NCBI GenBank assembly: GCA_027485365.1
Contig: JAIXRD010000051.1
Span: 1 to 20,222, forward strand
From: Cryomorphaceae bacterium
Lineage (GTDB): Bacteria; Bacteroidota; Bacteroidia; Flavobacteriales_D; Crocinitomicaceae
DNA: 20,222 nucleotides
Direction of reading: 5' to 3'
Shown: positions 1 through 5,551 of the stretch, one piece after another
Numbering within the stretch: the first letter of the stretch is position 1
Layout of the letters: each line of letters opens with the position of its first letter
Position numbers and translations under genes: made by a program
The notes under the pieces: model-generated
What the model saw: the letters and a program-made list of their open reading frames with translations, nothing else
The model's database searches: none
What the model was told of the DNA's origin: nothing

Positions 1-38
1 AAAGTGTATCGAGGGTTCGAATCCCTCTCTCTCCGCCA
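1..38 (+). tRNA. tRNA-Ser, 3' part only
   Basis: The window opens inside a tRNA gene. The T arm is visible as GAGGG (11-15), loop TTCGAAT (16-22) and CCCTC (23-27). It is followed by the 3' acceptor strand TCTCTCC (28-34), discriminator G35 and an encoded CCA (36-38). A TCTCTCC acceptor strand (implying a 5' GGAGAGA) and a G discriminator are the usual serine identity signature. The bases before the T arm would be the end of the long variable arm of a class II tRNA. The anticodon is outside the window, so the isoacceptor cannot be named. Confidence 0.85.
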
Positions 39-161
39 AAACAACTAAAAGCTAGCCGAAAGGCTGGCTTTTTTATTTGACTCACGTCAAAAGTTCGCTT
101 TTGTAAGTGTGGGCGAATAAAAAAGCAAACGATGCGAAGCAGCGAAGCTTTTAGTTGTTTT
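38..161. repeat. Long imperfect inverted repeat starting at the tRNA 3' end
   Basis: The outer arms, 38-53 (AAAACAACTAAAAGCT) and 146-161 (AGCTTTTAGTTGTTTT), are a perfect 16-bp inverted repeat. Inner arms 67-79 and 114-126 match at 12 of 13 positions. The arms enclose the tRNA terminator on the left and, in the centre, a small perfect hairpin: CAAAAG-TTCG-CTTTTG at 88-103, with a TTCG tetraloop. The left arm starts on the last base of the tRNA gene. No ORF is present. It could be a foldback remnant of a mobile element or an inverted duplication of the tRNA flank. The function is unknown. Confidence 0.7.
50..75 (+). terminator. Intrinsic terminator of the tRNA-Ser gene
   Basis: AGCTAGCC (50-57) pairs with GGCTGGCT (62-69) around a GAAA tetraloop, with one G-T pair in the stem. 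It is followed by TTTTTATTT. It sits 12 bases after the tRNA CCA, where a tRNA transcript should end. Confidence 0.85.
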
Positions 162-367
162 GAAGCACATCCCCTTGGGTTCACGAGCGACAGCGAGTAC
201 TCCCTAATACCACGCAGCAACTGGCTTTTCAATGGTTTTGAAGCATCCCCCTCGGGTTCATACGCCTTGGCGTATAATCCCTAATTACAAGCAGCGTTTG
301 GTTTTCAATTTGGTTGACGTTCACCCCCTCGGGTTCACGAGCGTAAGCGAGTACTCCCTAATCCCAT
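137..367. repeat. Tandem array of 77-78 bp degenerate repeats
   Basis: Three units begin near 157, 235 and 313, and the tail of an earlier unit lies at 137-156. Shared blocks are GTTTTGAAGCA (157-167, 235-245), CCCTCGGGTTCA or close variants (near 172, 250 and 328), CTCCCTAAT or a variant, GCAGC (139, 214, 291) and TGGYTTTCAAT. GGGTTCA-to-GGGTTCA spacing is 77 and then 78 bp. Between GGGTTCA and the CCCTAAT block is a variable core. It is CGAGCGacAGCGAG in unit 1, the inverted repeat ATACGCC-TT-GGCGTAT in unit 2, and CGAGCGtaAGCGAG in unit 3. No protein is encoded. The units are longer, fewer and more diverged than CRISPR repeats. Confidence 0.75.
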
Positions 368-374
368 GAAAATC

Positions 375-433
375 ACTTTCCCTGGGTGCGGGTTTAAACC
401 CACACCCAGGGATAAACCCACACCCGGGAAAGT
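375..433. repeat. GC-rich palindrome with two competing pairings
   Basis: CCCTGGGTG (380-388) pairs with CACCCAGGG (403-411), and the palindromic GGGTTTAAACCC lies inside. The result is a 32-base near-perfect palindrome with one mismatch. A second right arm, CACCCGGGAAAGT (421-433), can pair instead with ACTTTCCC-GGGTG (375-388). The left arm therefore has two alternative partners. The structure lies downstream of the XRE regulator gene on the minus strand, but no T-tract follows on either strand, so a plain intrinsic terminator is unlikely. Confidence 0.7.
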
Positions 434-499
434 TCACCCCTTCTCGTGGAATTGACACCTTAAAAAGAACTTTTAGTTTATAATATTTGCTAATACCCC

Positions 500-856
500 C
501 TACTTCACCAGCGCGCGCAAGAATATGATTTCGCTCTCTAGATGTTTAATGCGTTGTTCGTACTGCTCCATGAGTTTATCGGGAGCGAAATAGGTTGACG
601 TTCCCATCGTGCTGTTATCTCCTTCCTGGGTGCAGTTATTGAAAATGTTATTGTGGTCAAAACCCAAGATTTCCATGGGTTCAATACCCAAAACCCGTGA
701 GATTTCATTTAAGCGGTTAATGGTTAATTGGGTTTCTCCGGCCTCAATTTTAGAATAGGCCCGAGTACTCAAACCCAATTCTGTGGCCATGTATTCTTGC
801 GTGTAATTCTTTAACTCACGCAGTTGTTTAATCTTAGTTTCTACCCGCTCAATCAT
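500..856 (-). CDS. XRE-family helix-turn-helix transcriptional regulator
   Basis: This 118-residue protein has an N-terminal HTH_3 (Cro/CI-like) domain at about residues 7-65. The recognition region is Q-E-Y-M-A-x-E-L-G-L-S-x-R-A-Y-S-K-I-E-A-G-E. The C-terminus, about residues 93-118 (EQRIKHLESEIIFLRALV), has heptad character and probably forms a coiled coil for dimerisation. Short regulators of this plan are common in Bacteroidota. The ATG at 856 places the HTH at the usual distance from the N-terminus. The gene lies 301 bases downstream of the five-gene exported operon on the same strand, so it could regulate that operon, itself, or neither; nothing in the sequence decides this. A symmetric motif overlaps the region just upstream of its start. 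Confidence 0.88.
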   Translation of the reverse strand: MIERVETKIKQLRELKNYTQEYMATELGLSTRAYSKIEAGETQLTINRLNEISRVLGIEPMEILGFDHNNIFNNCTQEGDNSTMGTSTYFAPDKLMEQYEQRIKHLESEIIFLRALVK

Positions 857-1157
857 ATAAACATGAATAATTGTTTAAAGGTAGCACTATTAGCGTAAAA
901 CGTAAGACACTGATGCTACTTTCTTAATTTTAGTAAACGTAGTTTTATAAAAAGATAGACATTCGTCCCTAGTATGTTTTCTAATGAAATTTCACTTTAA
1001 AACTTTCATAATCAGCTAACTTTACATGATATGCAGTTACACACGCTAATGAGCCTCTAGGTGGACTAATCAAGCAATTACCGCGATAGTTAGTCGAATT
1101 GAGAATGTGTTTTAGTGCTCAACACCGATTTATCTAAAAAAAATGCAATAGATTTGT
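857..1157. other. Intergenic stretch between the XRE gene and the exported operon
   Basis: This stretch is AT-rich with no convincing coding region. It holds the candidate operator and weak -7 element of the XRE gene at its left end and a weak terminator of the five-gene operon at its right end. A short plus-strand reading frame starting at 1115 runs antisense into the end of the 1158-1802 gene and shows no coding features. Nothing else is recognisable. Confidence 0.6.
858..877. promoter_or_regulatory. Candidate operator upstream of the XRE gene
   Basis: TAAACA (858-863) and TGTTTA (872-877) form a perfect inverted repeat with an 8-base spacer, immediately upstream of the regulator start codon. 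Symmetric sites of this size are typical XRE-dimer targets, so autoregulation is plausible. TACCTTTA on the minus strand (876-883) is one mismatch from the -7 consensus TAnnTTTG, which would put the site at the transcription start. This is inference from position and symmetry. Confidence 0.35.
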
Positions 1158-1174
1158 TTACTTCATTTTTGCAT
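1135..1174 (-). terminator. Possible terminator of the five-gene exported operon
   Basis: Read on the minus strand, ATGCAA (1174-1169) and TTGCAT (1148-1143) can pair across a 20-base loop and are followed directly by a run of T residues (1142-1135). The stop codon of the last gene lies inside the loop. The stem is short and AT-rich, so the call is weak. Confidence 0.35.
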
Positions 1175-1802
1175 AAGCATCCTTTATTGCCGATAAAAAG
1201 GCTGGGATTGTTTCAACTTGTGACTCCGTCCAAAATTCAATTTCACTACCCCCACCGATTCCATTGCCAAGAGGACCATAATCTACAATGTGCATAGTTA
1301 TTCTCTGCTTCTTTTCTTTCACTAAAAAAGACATAAACATCTCTTTAGATTTAAAAATATACTCTTTAGACTGTTTTTTGTAAGAACTCTCAATATTTGG
1401 TATAATATCTCTCTCAATATAATTAATCAATTTCTTTACTTCGTCTTTATCTATAAAAATTGACCTAGCGAAGAAATCAGCCTTATTTGCCACGTTTGGT
1501 AAACCAACCGTTGGTGGCGTTAAAACTGAAATTTGATTTTTAACAAACGCGTCCAATTGAAGGCCATGAAGAACGATCTTATTGTCAGCCGTGCTAAATA
1601 CAACTGGAAATATACTCACCACCTCTCCAATGCCTGATTTAAAGGTGGACTCAACAGTCCAATCTCTAAAAAAATTAAACTCGCTGTTTGCTATAATATT
1701 TTCTCTGATTATAGATTTCCCCTCTACTACACGTTGAACTTGGGAAGAAAAGTTAAAGGCTATGACTGCAGCAAAAATTAAAAAAAAATGTTTCATAAGC
1801 AT
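1158..1802 (-). CDS. Exported protein of unknown function, last gene of the five-gene operon
   Basis: A 214-residue protein. The N-terminus (MLMKHFFLIFAAVIAFNFSS, then Q21) is a typical signal peptide, with cleavage expected before Q21. The start could equally be the second Met at 1796. I do not recognise the family. The mature part is mixed alpha/beta. A helical stretch lies at about 115-160 (with the charged segment DKDEVKKLINYIERDI). A Gly-rich turn, PLGNGIGGGSEIEFW, lies at about 177-191. No membrane segment follows the signal. The gene lies 24 bases after the preceding one, probably in the same transcript, and a weak terminator overlaps its stop. Its exported nature matches all four upstream genes, which suggests a shared role in the periplasm or at the outer membrane. 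Confidence 0.75.
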   Translation of the reverse strand: MLMKHFFLIFAAVIAFNFSSQVQRVVEGKSIIRENIIANSEFNFFRDWTVESTFKSGIGEVVSIFPVVFSTADNKIVLHGLQLDAFVKNQISVLTPPTVGLPNVANKADFFARSIFIDKDEVKKLINYIERDIIPNIESSYKKQSKEYIFKSKEMFMSFLVKEKKQRITMHIVDYGPLGNGIGGGSEIEFWTESQVETIPAFLSAIKDAYAKMK

Positions 1803-1826
1803 TGAATTTAAAATCCGAATAAACTG

Positions 1827-2759
1827 TTATTTGATAATCATTAAATAATTATAGGTTGGTTGGGTTCTATTGTAATATGCAGTAGCTATGTCACGAACTG
1901 CACGTATGCGCTCCTTTTCAAGCTCTACACTATTATTATATCTTTCCATACGTTCTTTGTAATCTTGTCTTTGTTGTTCTGATACTTTTCCTTCTACCTT
2001 TGAAATAGCGGTTTTTGCGTCTTGATTGCACGAAGAACTTGGATCAATAGAAGCAAGAACTTTAAGGGCACCATTATAATCTTGCTTAGCAATCAAGCTA
2101 TTTGCCTCGTTGAGCTGCTGTTTACATAGTTGATTAACATAGGCTTTGTATACTTCAATCGCTTTCGCCTTAATTCTTTCATAACAAGGAACTTCCTCGG
2201 GTACATTAGACAAAACACCTAGTGCCTTTTCTAAATCGCCGGCACTGTTTAAAGCACTTGCTTGTGATAAAATGCGGTCGCAATTTGTATTATAATATTC
2301 CACGATTTTGGTTTTACTTGACTCAACAAAAGATTGTAAATCTTTATCTTTTGTGGGTATTAGCTGTATTGCATTAGTAAGGGCGGTTGACTTATTGGAA
2401 CCACTTCCCTTTATCGTTTTGTTAAAGGATGAAAAAAGAAGGTTGTTGTCCACCTGCTTAATAAACAAACTAAACTCAACAGTAACTACAGTAATGTTTT
2501 GCATACCACCCTCTACAACTGAAACTTCAACAATACCAAATTTAGGATAAATAACAAAATTATTAGAATAGCCGGATGACCCAACGCCATAATTAGAAAC
2601 AATAGATCGAATTTTTGTGTCAATTTTAGAGATTTGGCTGTAATCTAGGCCCTCTAAACTTTCTGGCAAAACGATGGAAAGCGCGATAGAATTATTAGCC
2701 TCTTGGCTATATGAAACGCCCATAAAAAAAACAAACGCGATAAGTAGAAGATCTTTCAT
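1827..2759 (-). CDS. Exported protein with CsgG-like N-terminal region and two TPR-like repeats
   Basis: A 310-residue protein with signal peptide MKDLLLIAFVFFMGVSYS, then Q19. Residues about 25-135 alternate strands and helices. They end in a pattern (FSLFIKQVDNNLLFSS, then KGSG and a helix) resembling the end of CsgG/TolB-N-like domains; this is similarity by eye only. Residues about 155-260 carry two tandem helical-hairpin repeats that align without gaps. The first centres on GDLEKALGVL and the second on QDYNGALKVL. Each has two cysteines 32 residues apart (C160/C192 and C212/C244), which suggests an intramolecular disulphide per repeat. A charged helix (260-292) follows and the protein ends in LMIIK. 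It lies 5 bases after the upstream gene. Its function is not known to me. Confidence 0.72.
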   Translation of the reverse strand: MKDLLLIAFVFFMGVSYSQEANNSIALSIVLPESLEGLDYSQISKIDTKIRSIVSNYGVGSSGYSNNFVIYPKFGIVEVSVVEGGMQNITVVTVEFSLFIKQVDNNLLFSSFNKTIKGSGSNKSTALTNAIQLIPTKDKDLQSFVESSKTKIVEYYNTNCDRILSQASALNSAGDLEKALGVLSNVPEEVPCYERIKAKAIEVYKAYVNQLCKQQLNEANSLIAKQDYNGALKVLASIDPSSSCNQDAKTAISKVEGKVSEQQRQDYKERMERYNNSVELEKERIRAVRDIATAYYNRTQPTYNYLMIIK

Positions 2760-2764
2760 TTGAA

Positions 2765-3676
2765 TTATTTTATTGTAATGTAAACTGTATTTCCTTTAAT
2801 TTCTTTTCCAACGTTTGTTAAGCCAACTTTAGGAGACTTTAAAAACTTCCAAATTTCCAATGCAAATCGGTTAGGCTGATAATTTTTTCCCGTAGATTGA
2901 TCTATTAATGGAATTTTAACATCATCGAAAATCATTTTCAAATCAGTTGTTCCTTGAATATGGTAATTATTTTTGTACGAGCTTTCTTCCATCCAAATTT
3001 CTAATAAATCAGAAAGCGGGAGTCCGTCAGGACCCATTTCAGAACTTAAATTATAAGAACTAGAAGGGTCTATACTTACATCAATAATGATCGACTTGCC
3101 GTTATTTACTATGTCCGTGAATTTTGTCTGCATAACGTTCAAAAAATCTTCGCTAATTTGATCGACCGCCTTGGTTGCCATTTTTGCAATATCATCTGAG
3201 AACCATCGACCACTATTTCCAACCTTGTTTGAAAGAGAGTTGCCTGTTGATGATTCATATGCGGTAAGAATTAAACGAACCTCTGTTCCATTTTGCCCTT
3301 TGTCAACATTTACCTCGGCTTGAACGTAGACATCCGCTCCAGACATTTGTATTATTTGACTTTTTATATCCGTTTGATTATTAGAGGTAAACACATTATT
3401 GTCCTTTGCGGCTTTTAGTTTTGCTACAAAGTCAACGGTAGTGAACCCCCGGTTATCAAAAGATTCTTTAATTTTTGTTATACAAATTCTTTTGTTGACA
3501 TCCGCCTCTAGTATTGTCCTCAAATCTTCTCCTTCTTTTACATAAGGAATTACCATTATTTTGGGCTGAACCTTCTGAACATCACCCCCGCTGTCCGTTG
3601 CCTTTACTTGGGCATTGACTTTATGCAAACCCACAAACAAAAGGACTCCTATAAATAAAACCTTCGTATTCATCAT
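2765..3676 (-). CDS. DUF6175-like exported protein
   Basis: A 303-residue protein with signal peptide MMNTKVLFIGVLLFVGLHKVNA and expected cleavage before Q23. After a short linker it has PKIMVIPYVKEGEDL (39-53), then a helix, GFTTVDF (77-83), a helix with QTDIKSQI, and SGADVYVQAEV (112-122). The order (first strand ending in P-F/Y, helix, strand, helix, G-A-D-x-x-V) parallels the TolB-N/CsgG fold. The text strongly resembles the Bacteroidota family annotated as DUF6175, whose function is unknown. I recall that family from memory and have not searched it. Residues about 190-303 form a second domain. The protein ends in VYITIK, like the C-termini of two operon partners. It lies 6 bases downstream of the lipoprotein gene. 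Confidence 0.75.
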   Translation of the reverse strand: MMNTKVLFIGVLLFVGLHKVNAQVKATDSGGDVQKVQPKIMVIPYVKEGEDLRTILEADVNKRICITKIKESFDNRGFTTVDFVAKLKAAKDNNVFTSNNQTDIKSQIIQMSGADVYVQAEVNVDKGQNGTEVRLILTAYESSTGNSLSNKVGNSGRWFSDDIAKMATKAVDQISEDFLNVMQTKFTDIVNNGKSIIIDVSIDPSSSYNLSSEMGPDGLPLSDLLEIWMEESSYKNNYHIQGTTDLKMIFDDVKIPLIDQSTGKNYQPNRFALEIWKFLKSPKVGLTNVGKEIKGNTVYITIK

Positions 3677-3682
3677 AACTTA

Positions 3683-4141
3683 TTATTTGTAACCAAACTT
3701 TCTTATTACCTTGTTCTGTTCAAGGTCTTTTCTCAAGGCCTGAATGTTAATTTTTAAGATAACACTAGTTTCATACCCGCCTTTAATTTTTTTTATTGGG
3801 AACGAGGTGTTTCTATTCATTATAAAAGCGGCATACCCCCCTTCATTAAATAAACGATCAAGGTAGTTTTTATGCTCGGCCTCTGCAGTTGACTGACTTT
3901 CAATGAGAGGAACAGATAAGTCTGTGCCCGGCAAGCCCTTAAAAAGCAAAACCTTAAACGCGTTCTTTTCTGCATCGATTATGGCTTCTGTTGATTTTTT
4001 GGAAAAGCCAGTCGCGCTTAGAATATAGGACCCCACGGACTCCTTATTTTCAAACTTTACGATTGAACTATATTGTACAGGCGAACAGCTAAACAAAAAC
4101 AAAGGAAGGACAACCAAAAAAACAAGCTTCATGGTATTCAT
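3683..4141 (-). CDS. LPP20-like lipoprotein
   Basis: A 152-residue protein with a lipoprotein signal peptide and a lipobox at L16-F17-S18-C19, so the mature protein should be lipid-anchored at C19. The residues after Cys (SPVQYSS) lack the acidic cluster associated with surface export of Bacteroidota lipoproteins, so a periplasm-facing location is more likely. Residues about 36-70 (SYILSATGFSKKS followed by an Ala-rich helix EAIIDAEKNAFKVLLFKG) fit the pattern of LPP20/FlgT-N domains: a strand with A-x-G, then a long helix. Residues 122-137 (GYETSVILKINIQALR) give the closing strand. Its ATG overlaps the stop of the CsgG-like gene by one base (TAATG), which points to translational coupling. 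Confidence 0.72.
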   Translation of the reverse strand: MNTMKLVFLVVLPLFLFSCSPVQYSSIVKFENKESVGSYILSATGFSKKSTEAIIDAEKNAFKVLLFKGLPGTDLSVPLIESQSTAEAEHKNYLDRLFNEGGYAAFIMNRNTSFPIKKIKGGYETSVILKINIQALRKDLEQNKVIRKFGYK

Positions 4142-5013
4142 TATTTGATTGTAACCAACATTAATTTTGCGCCAGCATCAATTCTTTGTGCTATTTCGGC
4201 CGCACCACTCGTTATAGAGCAGGTTGAAAAATTCGCGTCGTCAACCGATGAAACTTTTGCCTCACCAATCTCCTTTCTCCGCTCTTTTTTCTGACCATTA
4301 ACCTCAATAAATGAAATCTCCACAACTTTTAGCTTTTCGTTTTTCGCCACACCAAGGTCTGATCCAGCGGAGATTAAAATCTTTGAGGCCCCCCCTTTCT
4401 TGTCTTTTTCCGAAATTTCTACTAGGTTAATAACTAAAGGAAAGTTTTTTCCAACCCAGGCATCAATTGCAGCAGATAAACTACGCAAACTCTTACCGAA
4501 AGCTTCTTCGATATTGTTTGCGAAAGAAATCCCCAAAAGACCATTTGCATTTGTAGAAAATGCCTCAGAACTAACAATCTGTCCGGTTTCAACGTCTAAT
4601 ACCTTACAACTAAAAGAAATCGAACACTCATGTGTTTGATAGTTCTCGGTTGATCCGTCAGTCTTTGTTCTTGTTTTCCATTGTGAGTTTTTAACAACAG
4701 AAGATACTGTTCCAGAAACCAAAAATTGTGCCCCAAGGGATTTTCCTTGTTCTACAAGTGCATCACCATCCATAAAGGCCTCTGATTTTTGGAGATTTTT
4801 TTCTTTGTTAATTTCATCCATTTTAGTTCTGTCAACGATGTTAAACCTTTTTGTTTTAACGAGAGCGTTTACCACATTCTCACTTATTGAATGAGCATCT
4901 GCGTTTGTGCAGCTTGAATAAGTAAATGGTAATACCGCGATAGATTGTTTTTCTTGAGAAATACAATAAAGGTAATTAAACAAAATAGTTGCGATTAGAA
5001 AGATTTTTTTCAT
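4141..5013 (-). CDS. Exported CsgG/FlgT-like protein, first gene of the five-gene operon
   Basis: A 290-residue protein with signal peptide MKKIFLIATILFNYLYCIS, then Q20. The Cys at 17 is preceded by L-Y, so it is not a good lipobox. Residues 24-185 match the CsgG/LpoB-type domain: SIAVLPF (24-30), RFNIVDRTKMDEI (56-68), GKSLGAQFLVSGTV (90-103) and DVETGQIV (140-147). Residues about 210-288 resemble the C-terminal SH3-like domain of FlgT: ISAGSDLGVAKNEKLKV (214-230), then IGEAKVSSVDDANFS and a final strand. CsgG itself forms the curli secretion pore, but this protein lacks a lipobox and no curli genes are nearby, so a pore role should not be assumed. It is preceded by a candidate promoter and an insulating terminator. 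Confidence 0.8.
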   Translation of the reverse strand: MKKIFLIATILFNYLYCISQEKQSIAVLPFTYSSCTNADAHSISENVVNALVKTKRFNIVDRTKMDEINKEKNLQKSEAFMDGDALVEQGKSLGAQFLVSGTVSSVVKNSQWKTRTKTDGSTENYQTHECSISFSCKVLDVETGQIVSSEAFSTNANGLLGISFANNIEEAFGKSLRSLSAAIDAWVGKNFPLVINLVEISEKDKKGGASKILISAGSDLGVAKNEKLKVVEISFIEVNGQKKERRKEIGEAKVSSVDDANFSTCSITSGAAEIAQRIDAGAKLMLVTIK

Positions 5014-5041
5014 GGGATTATGATATTATAAATTTGAATAA

Positions 5042-5072
5042 CAAAATTGGCGCTTAAAATGAGTTTCTCAAA
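5042..5072 (-). promoter_or_regulatory. Candidate promoter of the five-gene exported operon
   Basis: On the minus strand, TTTG (5072-5069) lies 19 bases before CAATTTTG (5049-5042), one mismatch from the Bacteroidota pattern TTTG-N17-20-TAnnTTTG. Transcription would start near 5038, leaving a leader of about 24 bases before the ATG at 5013. The spacing is good and the -7 element imperfect. Confidence 0.45.
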
Positions 5073-5204
5073 AAAAAATAGGTGCCAAACAAAGAACCAA
5101 AAGTTCCAATATTGAACCGGGGTTGTTTTTGGGGATTTACGATGAAAATGATAAATTAATTGGCTGAATTTAAGATTCTTAATTTTACAAAGTTGATATT
5201 TCGT

Positions 5205-5225
5205 AAAAAACGGAAAGTGTTTCCG
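5205..5225 (-). terminator. Minus-strand intrinsic terminator upstream of the exported operon
   Basis: Read on the minus strand, CGGAAA (5225-5220) pairs perfectly with TTTCCG (5216-5211) across a CAC loop and is followed by TTTTTT (5210-5205). It would stop transcripts from the hydrolase end of the upstream gene cluster and so insulate the exported operon, although it lies about 330 bases after the hydrolase stop. Confidence 0.6.
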
Positions 5226-5551
5226 GCTTTATTAACCGAATAAAATATGTTTTGCTTGAGCTAACCTGATTCAAATATTAAACTTCATGGGGATTGGGGA
5301 AAATTACCGAGAAATCACAAATTCTCGTTCCCTAAAAGAAAGCATAGGTGTTCCGAAGATATAAATTGCCAATATTATTAAATAGTATAAAAAGCTTTTT
5401 ACTAAAAACCACTATATGAATGAGGTTGGAAATTCTACGACAGAAAAATTATAGCTCCGTAAAATTTATTAGCCTTTAAAAATTAGTTTTCAAGAGATAA
5501 ACTGAGTTTTACAAAACCTTGAAAATATAAGCGTCCTTTTGTTAGCCTTCT

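Larger units (their letters stand above)
5014..5551. other. Long AT-rich intergenic region, no gene seen
   Basis: These 538 bases separate the exported operon from the core gene block. They contain the operon's candidate promoter (5042-5072), a minus-strand terminator (5205-5225) and a 14-bp AT-rich palindrome (TAAAAAGCTTTTTA, 5388-5401). I see no convincing coding region, no RNA gene and no copy of the tRNA-Ser 3' end that would mark a second attachment site. The low GC resembles that of the operon rather than the core genes to the right. Confidence 0.6.

Noticed and set aside
137..367. CRISPR array
   Set aside because: Units are 77-78 bp, diverged, few, and share most of their length. There is no short constant repeat with unique spacers and no cas gene.
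593..603. GGTTGACGTTC shared between the third repeat unit (312-322) and the XRE gene
   Set aside because: An 11-base match can easily arise by chance in this window and the flanks do not extend convincingly.
1115..1297. Plus-strand reading frame of 60 codons
   Set aside because: It runs antisense into a gene with a clear signal peptide and shows no domain or coding character. It is probably a shadow.
4141..5013. Curli secretion system
   Set aside because: Only the CsgG-type domain is present. There is no CsgA/B/E/F-like gene nearby and the protein lacks a lipobox, so a curli label would mislead.
1..5551. A second copy of the tRNA-Ser 3' end marking the far attachment site of an integrated element
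   Set aside because: No match to the T-arm and acceptor block (11-38) is visible by eye in 5014-5551 or elsewhere in the block, and no integrase gene is present.
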